Notes under the pieces: generated by a model
Told to the model about the DNA's origin: nothing
What the model saw: only the letters and a program-made list of their open reading frames with translations
Databases searched by the model: none
Translations under genes and position numbers: made by a program
Assembly (NCBI GenBank): GCA_964542055.1
Contig: CAZITB010000016.1
Location: forward strand, 1-31,752
Direction: 5' to 3'
Source of the DNA: CAZITB01 sp964542055
GTDB lineage: Bacteria; Planctomycetota; Phycisphaerae; Sedimentisphaerales; CAMDDF01
DNA length: 31,752 bases
Shown here: one piece after another, positions 1 to 7,519 of the stretch
Layout: the number at the start of each line of letters is the position of its first letter
Position numbering within the stretch: the stretch's first letter is position 1

Positions 1-41
1 TGTTTTTGTTTATAAACCATTAAAATTTGTCACCTAAAAAG

Positions 42-54
42 TGCGAAAGTTAAC
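42..54 (+). repeat. 13-bp motif shared with the right edge (IS-end-like)
   Basis: TGCGAAAGTTAAC occurs here and, in the opposite orientation, at 31467-31479, 14 bp beyond the stop codon of a transposase fragment. In both places an 11-bp TTGTTTATAAA lies upstream (6-16 here, 31482-31492 there), but the spacing differs: 25 bp here against 2 bp there. The simplest reading is that both window edges lie at the end of related insertion sequences. The terminal inverted repeat itself was not proven. Confidence 0.45.
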
Positions 55-79
55 TAGGAAAAAAAGTTTAAATTATCGG

Positions 80-107
80 ACAGCCATATCAGGAGCGGCT
101 GTTTTTG
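80..107 (+). terminator. Rho-independent terminator of an upstream plus-strand gene
   Basis: ACAGCC (80-85) pairs with GGCTGT (97-102) around an 11-nt loop and is followed by a run of T. The T-run is only on the plus-strand side, so it would end a transcript entering from left of the window. The stem is short (6 bp), so confidence is moderate. Confidence 0.5.
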
Positions 108-237
108 TAAGCGATGTTGGTTTTAATCTATGCGGGTCCGATAATAAATTGCTTAGCAGCATTTCTATTTTCTAATTCGGCTTAGATATTTATTTTTTTT
201 ATTTGCAGAATTCATTTTTTCTCGTTTTTGTCCTATA

Positions 238-1416
238 TTACTTTGATATTTCTTTATAATATGCTCCGGCTGAAGCCAACCATTTCTGAGGAGAACCGCT
301 CAATGCAGGCCAAATCTGAATAGCTGCTTCGATGGGGTCGGCATTAACCACGAACGAACCTTTTGAACTGCCGAAACCTGATATATCTCCGAAATGCATA
401 AATAACGCTCCGTTTATTTTCACGTTCACATTGGTTGCAGCAAAATCAAAAATTATGAAGTTTTTAACCTGAACCAGGCCGTTGGCAGTTAAACCGCCAT
501 TGGCATAAATATTGATACTGTCATTTGCAATAAGAGCAGGAAAATTTTTGACCGAATCGATATGATTAGTACTGCCGTTAATGTTCAAATTGCCTTCTAC
601 TATTAAGGAACCATCTATGTCGATGTTGCCGTCAAGGGTCAAGTCTCCGGGGCAGTAAAAAATACCGGCGGGGTTCAATGAAGAATAAGTCCATGTTTGA
701 TTCGAATAAGTTCCGGGGGTTATAGTTGTAGCTGAATATGTCGAACCGTCATTGAATTTATAGCTGTTTTGAAAATCCAGGTAATCGATATCAGCTGATG
801 CGACAGGAGGCTCTGTCAAAGAATGAGAAACCTGGCCTATTATAGTTCCGAAATTATGGATGTAACTATCGCGTGTAAAAACATCACCGTTTATGTACCC
901 ATAATTTATACCCGCGTCATAATACAGATCGCCATTTACAACTATACCTTCGCTTATGTTTGCATAACTGCCGAACCACACAGCGATTGCGGGATCGAAC
1001 CTCAATGTTCCTTTTATCGAACTCTGAGCGATTACACTGCCGTTGTTCATTCTGTAAGCCGTTGAGTTTACATCGTATGCGCATCTGTAAGTATTGCCTG
1101 TTGTTGATTTAGTTACCCCGACAGAATAATAATCATCGGTTGTATCATTTAGCTGCATATTGCCCTGCCCGGTCCAGTACTTTTGCGAAGGATCTTCGAC
1201 ATCCCAGGGATTTTTAAGTAATCCCAAGGCCTGTGAAAGCCCTGATTGCGCAAGATTATCCATTTTGGCACGAACGATCATATTATTTCCGCATGCCAGT
1301 TCAGCATCTGACCGTGAAATATATGTGATCGATGTCAATGTAAGAACCATAATCACAAAAAGCACTATTAATAGTGCTGCTCCAGGCCTGCAATTTTTAT
1401 TTGAAATATTTTTCAT
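238..1416 (-). CDS. GspK/PilX-like tip pseudopilin with a beta-repeat C-terminal domain
   Basis: Last gene of the pseudopilin operon, 392 residues from the ATG at 1416. That ATG begins one base after the stop of the preceding gene; a frame-extended start 42 bases upstream would overlap that gene and is less likely. The N-terminus is a class III signal: a basic stretch, Gly12, then a long hydrophobic helix starting AALLIVLF. After cleavage residue 5 is Ile rather than the usual Glu, which is characteristic of GspK-type tip subunits and PilX-like proteins. The remainder, from about residue 150, is rich in short alternating strands with repeated NGDL, DGNIDIDGSL and EGNLNING-type turns, suggesting a beta-solenoid. 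That is unlike the mostly helical domain of classical GspK. It probably caps the pseudopilus together with the GspI- and GspJ-like neighbours. Function is inferred from order and N-terminus. Confidence 0.7.
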   Translation of the reverse strand: MKNISNKNCRPGAALLIVLFVIMVLTLTSITYISRSDAELACGNNMIVRAKMDNLAQSGLSQALGLLKNPWDVEDPSQKYWTGQGNMQLNDTTDDYYSVGVTKSTTGNTYRCAYDVNSTAYRMNNGSVIAQSSIKGTLRFDPAIAVWFGSYANISEGIVVNGDLYYDAGINYGYINGDVFTRDSYIHNFGTIIGQVSHSLTEPPVASADIDYLDFQNSYKFNDGSTYSATTITPGTYSNQTWTYSSLNPAGIFYCPGDLTLDGNIDIDGSLIVEGNLNINGSTNHIDSVKNFPALIANDSINIYANGGLTANGLVQVKNFIIFDFAATNVNVKINGALFMHFGDISGFGSSKGSFVVNADPIEAAIQIWPALSGSPQKWLASAGAYYKEISK

Positions 1417-1417
1417 T

Positions 1418-2041
1418 TTAATCATCTTGGGACGTATAAAGATTATTATCAGGATCAATCAAATAATCACAATCTGTTATGAGTTTTGAACTGATTTCAT
1501 ACGTGTATGTTTGATTGTCAACCTTGGCATCAAATTTTATCGCCACGAAATTCGCTCTGGGTGTTGCAACGTCAAATATGAACTGGATGTTTTGAAGATC
1601 ACTTAATAAAGTTGTTTCACTTTCTAAATAATTGTTAATAAGCCAGCCTTTGACAGTTCCATCCCTGAATTGACTTAGCCGGATATTGGATCCTTCTACA
1701 TTTGTGAATTTAAGTAATCTTAAGCAGTTATTTCCGTCACCCGTATCAAGATATGTTACTTCACCAGAGTCAATTTGATTATCGTTATCAGCATCATCAG
1801 TCCATATAGCAATATCGGTTGCAGTGTTGTGGCAGATCATTTTGCTGTTTTTAAACAGTTCTTTAAGTCTTAACTGCACAAATCTCACCCTTGCCTGGTG
1901 CTGGACTGTGCTGTCTAAACCTTTATTGGCTGAATTTATAGCAAAAGATAAAGACGCAACGGCGGTAAGGATTATCGCACAAACCATCAAGGCAGTGAGC
2001 AATTCAACCAGTGTAAATCCGTTATTTCTGCACGTTTTCAT
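1418..2041 (-). CDS. GspJ/PilW-like prepilin-type protein
   Basis: 207 residues from the ATG at 2041, which overlaps the stop of the upstream gene (TAATG), implying coupled translation. The frame stays open further upstream, but that part runs through the GspI-like gene and looks non-coding. The N-terminus carries a type IV prepilin signal: basic leader, Gly8, then FTLVELL with Glu at mature position 5, followed by a hydrophobic helix of about 20 residues. The size and position after a GspI-like and before a GspK-like gene fit GspJ/PilW, the subunit joining the tip complex to the shaft. The C-terminal domain has no motif that I recognise. Processing would need a prepilin peptidase encoded elsewhere. 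Confidence 0.7.
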   Translation of the reverse strand: MKTCRNNGFTLVELLTALMVCAIILTAVASLSFAINSANKGLDSTVQHQARVRFVQLRLKELFKNSKMICHNTATDIAIWTDDADNDNQIDSGEVTYLDTGDGNNCLRLLKFTNVEGSNIRLSQFRDGTVKGWLINNYLESETTLLSDLQNIQFIFDVATPRANFVAIKFDAKVDNQTYTYEISSKLITDCDYLIDPDNNLYTSQDD

Positions 2042-2487
2042 TACTGAGCCATTAACCTTTCCAGTTCGATAAGTTCCTTGCCGTTGTGAAAGACCTTGAC
2101 ATTTATCAGGATGAAGTTTTCCTGTGAAGTGCCGGACTGTTGAGAAAGGTGGACTTTCTGGCATGTTGCCGTTCTGCTGAAACGGCTGTACAGACTGTCA
2201 GTTAAAATAAATCCGGAACAGTCCTCTATCTGGCCTTGCGCTTCACTGTAACTACCATAAAAAGTGGTAATATTATCAAAATCCTGGATCATGATTTTCT
2301 GGACTAGATCATCAGCTAATCCGGCGGCGATAGTTCTGTGAATTCCCTCGGCTTGAACGGCTGCACCGCCGGTAAAAGGCAAAACGGCACCTGCCGTCGC
2401 AATTGACAGCAATGCCGTTGCTAAAAGTGCTTCAGCTAATGTAAAGCCGCTTTTATTTCTGATAGCTTTTTTTCTTTTAAAATCCAT
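2041..2487 (-). CDS. GspI/PilV-like prepilin-type protein
   Basis: 148 residues. A basic leader ends at Gly15, followed by FTLAEALLATALLS, a prepilin cleavage site with Glu5 and a helix typical of GspI and PilV (small residues, LATA pattern). The gene starts two bases after the upstream pseudopilin stop and overlaps the next start. In type II secretion and type IV pilus systems GspI nucleates the tip complex with GspJ and GspK, and that order (I-J-K) is what is seen here. The short C-terminal domain ends in a basic and acidic tail, KELIELERLMAQ. Assignment to I rather than H or V rests on order and helix sequence. Confidence 0.7.
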   Translation of the reverse strand: MDFKRKKAIRNKSGFTLAEALLATALLSIATAGAVLPFTGGAAVQAEGIHRTIAAGLADDLVQKIMIQDFDNITTFYGSYSEAQGQIEDCSGFILTDSLYSRFSRTATCQKVHLSQQSGTSQENFILINVKVFHNGKELIELERLMAQ

Positions 2488-2489
2488 TT

Positions 2490-2942
2490 TTAAAATTGTG
2501 AATGTTCGATAGAATTATCGGCTCTGAAGATTCCTGTTTCAGAATCAAAATGCCAGCCGTGTGAGTCATCGCCGATTTCTCCATCAATATCTAAACTGTT
2601 TAAATTATTATAAGGATTTACGGGCATCTCACTCATGTAAGGGCCCAAAACAATATCCAGGTCAGCGGCCATAGCATGATCAACCAAATTTCCGTTAACA
2701 TCCGTCAAGCCGCACATAGCTTCCTGCCAGCTGCAATTTCCTTCTCCAGGCAGCTTTTGACCATGCTGTACCTTATAAATAGTAATAAATGATCTGACCT
2801 CCTGCAAAATTTCGCACAATTTCGAAACCTTTGCTTCGGTCGCTGCCTTGCCCAGCTGCGGCACAATTACAGAAGCGAAAACGGTTAAAACCAACATTAC
2901 AATGATCAGTTCCAGAAATGTTACGCCATTACCTTTGTTCAT
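2490..2942 (-). CDS. GspG-like pseudopilin, paralogue 4
   Basis: 150 residues with a prepilin leader cut after Gly6, then VTFLELIIVML with Glu at mature position 5. The soluble domain has the same frame as the three preceding genes: a helix with YKVQHGQKLPGE, a GPYMSEMPVNPYN motif near the middle, and HGWHFDSETG near the end. The start overlaps the previous stop by 4 bases (ATGA). It contains the cysteine pair C54 and C71, so the paralogues have diverged. It is likely a minor pseudopilin of the shaft. No export substrate can be inferred from the sequence. Confidence 0.75.
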   Translation of the reverse strand: MNKGNGVTFLELIIVMLVLTVFASVIVPQLGKAATEAKVSKLCEILQEVRSFITIYKVQHGQKLPGEGNCSWQEAMCGLTDVNGNLVDHAMAADLDIVLGPYMSEMPVNPYNNLNSLDIDGEIGDDSHGWHFDSETGIFRADNSIEHSQF

Positions 2943-3397
2943 TTTAAGCTCCCCATTTGCGTTTTTATCGGAAAGTCTGATTTAATTTCCCCTGTCCCTG
3001 AATCGTACCGCCATCCGTGAGTGTTTCTTCCTGCAGAGGGTCCGTTGATTCGGACACTGTTTTTTTCATTGAATGGATTTGCAGGAATTTGATTAAAATA
3101 TGGACCGCATTTTTTAAGTCCGATATTCTCAGAAGTGCTCTCGTAACTGTCCCCAAATTTATCGGTATGCCCGCATAGAGCCTGTTGAAATGAAATTCTA
3201 TCTAATCTCGGAAGGCTCCCATTGTGATCTTTTCTGTAGAGTTTGATCTGATTTTGAAATTCTGTAACAATATGGTCTAACGCCTCGGTTTTGGTTTCGA
3301 TGGTTGCCTGGCTCAATTGCGGTACAATAAAAATTGAAAGCATGATCATTATTGTAACTACGATGCAGAATTCAATAACTGTATAACCCTTTTTCAT
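2939..3397 (-). CDS. GspG-like pseudopilin, paralogue 3
   Basis: 152 residues. The leader is only MKKG, followed by YTVIEFCIVVTIM, with Glu at mature position 5. A strong ribosome binding site, AGGAGAG, lies 3 bases before the ATG. The soluble part repeats the paralogue pattern: YRKDHNGSLPRLD, GPYFNQIPANPFN and HGWRYDSGTGEIK. It contains Cys residues in the helix and in the GHTDKFG region that the major subunit lacks. The gene is separated by 11 bases from paralogue 2 and overlaps paralogue 4. It is most likely a minor pseudopilin of the same fibre; a specialised role is possible but not visible. Confidence 0.75.
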   Translation of the reverse strand: MKKGYTVIEFCIVVTIMIMLSIFIVPQLSQATIETKTEALDHIVTEFQNQIKLYRKDHNGSLPRLDRISFQQALCGHTDKFGDSYESTSENIGLKKCGPYFNQIPANPFNEKNSVRINGPSAGRNTHGWRYDSGTGEIKSDFPIKTQMGSLK

Positions 3398-3408
3398 GTT
3401 CTCTCCTG

Positions 3409-3894
3409 TTATAATTCGCTGTGCGGTAGGCCATCTTCATTTAGTTGATTATCATCGGCATGGATGGCACCGGTAACTGTGTCGAATCTCCAGCCGTGTG
3501 TGTTGGCCCCTGCAGCTGCTCCATCTAATCTGACAGTATCCAAGCCGTTAAACGAATTAACGGGCACCCCATCGAGATAAGGTCCCCGTTTACTAACTCC
3601 AGCAGTTTTCATTTCGGATGTATATAAATCGCCGTCTTCGTTTGTGGCATTCAATAAGGCCTGCTCCCAGGAAGCATTGCCGTTCTGGCCGGGTAAATAT
3701 CCCTTATGCTGGAGCTGATATAAGGAAATTTGTTTGCGAAACATTTGCAGATTACTAAGCAATGCTGAGTCTCTGCCATTTGCGGTTGCATTGCCGTATT
3801 CGGGAATAACTAATGCTGTAATGATGCCCAGAATTGCAACAATCATCAATACTTCGATCAATGTAAAAGCCTTATTGTTTGGTTTAGGTTTCAT
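3409..3894 (-). CDS. GspG-like pseudopilin, paralogue 2
   Basis: 161 residues. The leader ends KA before FTLIEVLMIVAILGI, so the residue before the cleavage site is Ala instead of the near-invariant Gly; prepilin peptidases may tolerate this less well. The soluble domain has YQLQHKGYLPGQ, GPYLDGVPVNSFN and HGWRFDTVTGAIH, the motifs shared across this tandem family. The ribosome binding site is weak, and a 15-bp RNA hairpin ends 18 bases before the start codon, so translation and transcription here are probably lower than for the major subunit upstream. Confidence 0.75.
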   Translation of the reverse strand: MKPKPNNKAFTLIEVLMIVAILGIITALVIPEYGNATANGRDSALLSNLQMFRKQISLYQLQHKGYLPGQNGNASWEQALLNATNEDGDLYTSEMKTAGVSKRGPYLDGVPVNSFNGLDTVRLDGAAAGANTHGWRFDTVTGAIHADDNQLNEDGLPHSEL

Positions 3895-3912
3895 CTTTGT
3901 CTTGATAAATAT

Positions 3913-3952
3913 AGAGGGCTAACCAGCATCACCATCCGCCGGTCAACCCTCT
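3913..3952 (-). terminator. 15-bp hairpin between major and minor pseudopilin genes (attenuator candidate)
   Basis: On the minus strand AGAGGGTTGACCGGC pairs along its whole length (three G-T wobbles) with GCTGGTTAGCCCTCT, leaving a 10-nt loop. What follows is ATATTTATC rather than a clean T-run, so it is more likely a partial terminator or a processing/stability element than a full stop. It lies after the first pseudopilin gene and 18 bases before the next start, a position suited to giving the major subunit more transcript than the minor ones. Confidence 0.65.
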
Positions 3953-3962
3953 TGTGTTCTCT

Positions 3963-3983
3963 CCAGAGGAATCTCACCTCCGG
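3963..3983 (-). other. Second small hairpin after the major pseudopilin gene
   Basis: CCGGAGG pairs with CCTCTGG on the minus strand (7 bp, one G-T) around a 7-nt loop, 24 bases beyond the stop of the major pseudopilin gene and just before the larger hairpin. Together they form a structured 3' end that may protect the first gene's message. Confidence 0.4.
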
Positions 3984-4007
3984 GGTCAGTAATCAAACGT
4001 TCAAAGC

Positions 4008-4499
4008 TTACATATCTCCGTGATCGATATTTGTAACATTGTTTTTAAGGCCATCATTTGCACCGAAAGTATAGCTTGAACCATCGGCAGATACTGTATA
4101 GTACCAATGTGCGCCGTCAGCACTGTCAGTTCTTGTATCTGATACAGTAGCGTTACCGTTAGTATCAAGTGCGCTCTGGCTGAAAGGATTGCCGGGCAGC
4201 TTCTGCATATAGGGTCCATAACCAACACCATCACCAGTTACCCATGCGGTTCCATCAGCCTTTGTCTTTGTAGTAAGTGCTGTTACCAAAGCAGCCGCAT
4301 CAGCAGGAAGATTATCATTGTGATTGATCTTGTAAAGTTCAATCTGACTTCGGATACCCTGCAAATTACTTACCAGTGATGATTCTTTTGCTTCTGTACT
4401 TGCATTGGTAAACTGAGGAATAACGATAGCAGCCAGGATACCGAGTATCACGACCACTATCAGAATTTCGACCAATGTAAAACCTTTTCTTGTGTTCAT
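4008..4499 (-). CDS. Major GspG-like pseudopilin
   Basis: 163 residues. The leader MNTRKG is followed by FTLVEILIVVVILGI, a canonical prepilin peptidase site with Glu at mature position 5 and the 20-residue polymerisation helix. A good ribosome binding site, AGGAG, lies 8 bases upstream. The soluble domain shows YKINHNDNLP, GPYMQKLPGNPF and a C-terminal AHWYYTVSADGSSY region, corresponding to the short GspG fold. It is the first gene of the operon, with the strongest initiation signal and hairpins behind it, so it is probably the abundant shaft subunit. No secretion ATPase, inner-membrane platform or secretin gene is in the window, so it cannot be said whether it serves secretion or a pilus. 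Confidence 0.85.
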   Translation of the reverse strand: MNTRKGFTLVEILIVVVILGILAAIVIPQFTNASTEAKESSLVSNLQGIRSQIELYKINHNDNLPADAAALVTALTTKTKADGTAWVTGDGVGYGPYMQKLPGNPFSQSALDTNGNATVSDTRTDSADGAHWYYTVSADGSSYTFGANDGLKNNVTNIDHGDM

Positions 4500-4782
4500 T
4501 TTGTTTCTCCTAATTTAATTTGAATTTTTTAATTCATTTTTTGCATTACGCCACAAATAACTGCTGCCTTGCCGTTATCCATACAAAACATAAAAAACAA
4601 GTAAGACGCCGCCAAATTAAATGACCATAATTTTAAAAAAATTTTAAAGAATTGTTTTAAATTAAAGAGATAAATGAATCTGTATCAGAATTAATGATTG
4701 ATTATAGGACTTTGTATCTCAATTAAGAGAAAAAGGCTGGAACAGGCAAATAAATAATATTACGGAAGTGTCTGCGGATAAT
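4500..4782. other. AT-rich intergenic region carrying the pseudopilin promoter
   Basis: This 283-bp stretch lies between the end of the DUF2400 gene and the start of the pseudopilin operon. It is very AT-rich with several T/A runs. A weak minus-strand sigma70-like pair (TTGGCG with TATGTT, 17-bp spacer, about 4597-4620) is possible but not convincing, and no sigma54 -24/-12 element was found. No small ORF or strong terminator for the ATP synthase operon is visible. Confidence 0.4.
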
Positions 4783-5613
4783 CTAAATGTTGCCCTGGCA
4801 ATATTTGACAAGCGAACAGCCCTTGCATTTATCGCCGTAAACACCGCTGCAGTTTTCAAGGATACCTATCCTGGAAAGGGCAAAATCGTACTTCACAGGA
4901 TCGGACGGATTAAGCAGGGCGAAATGATTGGTTATTTCGACCGCGGTTGCCAGGCTTATATTTTTTTTGGTATGCATGTTCAAAAAACCTGTCAAACGTC
5001 CTATGTGAACGTCAATAGGCATTATAAGTTTGGATGGAGAGACATCTTTCCAAAGACCCGGGTCAACTTGATCATTGCGAATCATCCACCGCAGAAAAAG
5101 ATTCAAACGCTTGCACGGGCTGCCCGCTGATGGTTTGCAAAGCAGGTAATTAAGCCCCCTGCTGATTTGCCCTTTATGGAAGCTGCGTAGATTGTTAATG
5201 AAAATTTCCAATGCAGACAAGATATTATCATCGTTTCCGCTATAACCTTTCTTAAACAGATTTTCAAGTGATCCGTCTTGTCTAAAAGACTTTTGCAGAA
5301 TCTTAATCAGATTGATAATATCATTTTCATCATTGAAACGATGCTTAAAACCATTGAACTTCTTGATGGAAGCAGAATTGAAATCTAAAATAAAATCATA
5401 CGGACTGTTACCCATTAAACCAAACAGCTTTATCAGGCTTTTTTCGATTTGTTCAACCCTGCCGTAAGCCATCGCCGATGAAAAAAAAGCCGCCACTTCC
5501 CTGTCCTTCTTACGATTATACTTATAAACGAACTGCAGAGGATCAGGAGGGATAAATTCTTGATGATTGTACTTAAGGTACAAATCTTCTAAGATTTTTT
5601 TTAAATCATTCAC
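4783..5613 (-). CDS. TIGR02757/DUF2400 protein, HhH-GPD glycosylase-like with Fe-S cysteines
   Basis: 276 residues with a GTG start 9 bases after the atpC stop, so it is probably co-transcribed as the last gene of the ATP synthase unit. The sequence matches the DUF2400 family. The C-terminal half resembles endonuclease III: a hairpin-like PSAGSPCKRL segment (161-170), then PIDVHIGRL with Asp201 where the catalytic Asp of Nth/MutY proteins sits (AVDTHIFRV in Nth), then four cysteines at 255, 263, 266 and 272. The spacing C-x7-C-x2-C-x5-C is close to the [4Fe-4S] motif of Nth (C-x6-C-x2-C-x5-C). The hairpin lysine of bifunctional glycosylases is not clearly present. A DNA-repair or DNA-binding role is inferred; the biochemical function of the family is not known to me. 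Confidence 0.8.
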   Translation of the reverse strand: MNDLKKILEDLYLKYNHQEFIPPDPLQFVYKYNRKKDREVAAFFSSAMAYGRVEQIEKSLIKLFGLMGNSPYDFILDFNSASIKKFNGFKHRFNDENDIINLIKILQKSFRQDGSLENLFKKGYSGNDDNILSALEIFINNLRSFHKGQISRGLNYLLCKPSAGSPCKRLNLFLRWMIRNDQVDPGLWKDVSPSKLIMPIDVHIGRLTGFLNMHTKKNISLATAVEITNHFALLNPSDPVKYDFALSRIGILENCSGVYGDKCKGCSLVKYCQGNI

Positions 5614-5622
5614 GATGATATA

Positions 5623-6072
5623 TCAGAAATCACTTTTGACAAGCCCTGAAAGTTTGGCCAGCTGAATAAGAACACTTGCCTTTTCAACGTCATGCCTTCG
5701 GATTTGTTTGGAATACTTATCGCCCGCGAGCAGCTTTTTGGCTTCTTTGATTATTTCAGTTACCTGGTCCGGCTCCATACCTTCAAAACTTTCGGCATCA
5801 TAAGCCAGAACTGTCACATTGTTTTCGCCAATCCTGACAAAACCGCCGTCTACAAGAAAATGCCTGTCCTTGCCCGGTCTGCCTTTTTCCAAAGTTATAT
5901 CCTTAACCTGCAGAATTCCAAGACCAAGTTTTGTAAGCATCGGAACATGGTTACGCAAAATTCCCATTTGACCGTCATGACTGGGCACAACAACCGCCCC
6001 CGCCCTGCAATCTAATAATTTGGCCGTCGGGGTATTCAAAACAAACTTAAATGTACCTAGAGATAATGCCAT
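5623..6072 (-). CDS. atpC: F1Fo ATP synthase epsilon subunit
   Basis: 149 residues. The N-terminal beta-sandwich is recognisable from FKFVLNTPTAKLL, VVVPSHDGQMGILRNHVPML and FLVDGGFVRIGENNVTVLA; a helical C-terminal hairpin follows. The subunit sits on the central stalk, links gamma to the c-ring and can inhibit ATP hydrolysis through its C-terminal helices. It starts two bases after the atpD stop, the usual D-C order. The C-terminal region (KYSKQIRRHDVEKASVLIQ) is basic, as in inhibitory epsilon tails, but whether it inhibits cannot be read from the sequence. Confidence 0.95.
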   Translation of the reverse strand: MALSLGTFKFVLNTPTAKLLDCRAGAVVVPSHDGQMGILRNHVPMLTKLGLGILQVKDITLEKGRPGKDRHFLVDGGFVRIGENNVTVLAYDAESFEGMEPDQVTEIIKEAKKLLAGDKYSKQIRRHDVEKASVLIQLAKLSGLVKSDF

Positions 6073-6074
6073 AG

Positions 6075-7493
6075 TTAAGCTCTTTGTGCCTTTTCCTGTG
6101 CTTCTTCAACAGAACCGATGTACATGAAAGACTGTTCAGGCAAATGATCCCACTTGCCGTCGCAAATCTCTTTGCAGCTTTTGATTGATTGCTCAACTGG
6201 AACGTACTTGCCCTGAATGCCGGTAAACTGGCCAGTTACCAAAAACGGCTGAGAGAAAAACTTTTCCAGCCTTCTGGCTCGACTTACCGTCTGCTGGTCT
6301 TTTTTGCTAAGTTCGTCAATTCCAAGAATAGCAATAATATCCTGCAAATCCTGGTACCTTTGCAAAAACTCAAGAACATCCTGAGCAACTTCATAATGTT
6401 CTTTGCCGACAATATTTGCATCAAGGATTCGGCTAGTACTTTCCAGCGGGTCAACAGCTGGATAAATTCCCTTTTCCGAAATTTTCCTGCTTAGCACGAC
6501 AAATGAATCCAGGTGGGCAAAAGTCGTGGCCGGTGCAGGATCGGTCAAGTCATCAGCTGGAACGTAAACCGCTTGCACAGAAGTTATCGAACCATGCGAT
6601 GTAGATGCGATCCTTTCCTGAAGCTGCCCCATTTCAGTTGCCAAAGTCGGCTGATAACCAACCGCCGAAGGTATCCTTCCAAGCAAAGCCGAAACTTCCG
6701 CGCCGGCTTGAGAGAATCTGAAAATATTATCAATGAAAAGCAGAACATCACCGCTGCTTTGCTGACACAATGCCTCCGCCATTGTCATCGCTGAAAGTGC
6801 GACACGCAATCTTGCACCCGGAGGTTCGTTCATCTGCCCGAATACAAGGCAGGTGCTTTCGAGAACACTTTTGCCGGTGTCACCAATTTTAGTTTCCTGC
6901 ATCTCCAGCCAGAGATCGTTACCTTCTCGAGTTCGTTCACCTACACCTGCGAAGACAGAGTAACCGCCGTGCTGTGTTGCGATTCGAGCGATCAACTCCT
7001 GAATCAAAACCGTTTTGCCAACTCCGGCACCACCGAACAACCCGGTTTTCCCGCCTTTTACGAAAGGACAAAGCAAATCGACAACTTTAATACCGGTTTC
7101 GAACATTTCAGTTTTCGGGCTAAGATCTGTAAACTTGGGCCTGGGGTTATGGATCGGGCGAGTTTCCCTGGTTTCCACCGGAGGTCCTCCATCGACAGGT
7201 TTACCCAGTAAATTGAAAACCCTTCCCAAAGTTTCTTTGCCCACGGGCACGCTCAACGGTTTGCCCGTGTCGATAACATCTACACCCCGAGAAAGCCCCA
7301 GAGTGGAACCTAAGGCAATAGCTCGTACCTGACCACCGCCGAGATGCTGCTGAACTTCACCGAACAGTTCAACTTTGAACTTTCCTGTTTCAATTTTAAC
7401 GGTCAACGCATTATAAACTGCGGGCATTGAATCCTGTTCGAATTGGGCATCAAAAGTGCTGCCCATTACTTGTGTTATTTTTCCTACATTCAT
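6075..7493 (-). CDS. atpD: F1Fo ATP synthase beta subunit (catalytic)
   Basis: 472 residues, normal for the family. The catalytic P-loop GGAGVGKT lies at 154-161, followed by GVGERTREGNDLW with the catalytic Glu and by the Walker B strand DVLLFIDNIFRFSQAG. The ALLGRIPSAVGYQPTLATEMG signature is intact. It forms the three catalytic sites of the F1 head with AtpA. An AGAGAAAT ribosome binding site lies just before the ATG, 26 bases downstream of atpG. Nothing is unusual, and the protein should be fully functional. Confidence 0.98.
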   Translation of the reverse strand: MNVGKITQVMGSTFDAQFEQDSMPAVYNALTVKIETGKFKVELFGEVQQHLGGGQVRAIALGSTLGLSRGVDVIDTGKPLSVPVGKETLGRVFNLLGKPVDGGPPVETRETRPIHNPRPKFTDLSPKTEMFETGIKVVDLLCPFVKGGKTGLFGGAGVGKTVLIQELIARIATQHGGYSVFAGVGERTREGNDLWLEMQETKIGDTGKSVLESTCLVFGQMNEPPGARLRVALSAMTMAEALCQQSSGDVLLFIDNIFRFSQAGAEVSALLGRIPSAVGYQPTLATEMGQLQERIASTSHGSITSVQAVYVPADDLTDPAPATTFAHLDSFVVLSRKISEKGIYPAVDPLESTSRILDANIVGKEHYEVAQDVLEFLQRYQDLQDIIAILGIDELSKKDQQTVSRARRLEKFFSQPFLVTGQFTGIQGKYVPVEQSIKSCKEICDGKWDHLPEQSFMYIGSVEEAQEKAQRA

Positions 7494-7519
7494 GATATTT
7501 CTCTATAAATTTCTAAAGG

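Larger units (their letters stand above)
1..237. other. Non-coding left edge
   Basis: No credible gene is seen in this stretch. It is AT-rich and holds two recognisable items: a 13-bp motif (42-54) that recurs inverted near the right edge beside a transposase fragment, and a plus-strand terminator-like hairpin (80-107). The pseudopilin operon ends at 238 on the minus strand, and no good minus-strand terminator is visible after it. The left edge may lie just outside an insertion sequence whose gene ends before base 1. Confidence 0.6.

Noticed and set aside
4500..4782. Sigma54 promoter for the pseudopilin operon
   Set aside because: Several GG/GC pairs were inspected, but none had the required -24/-12 spacing.
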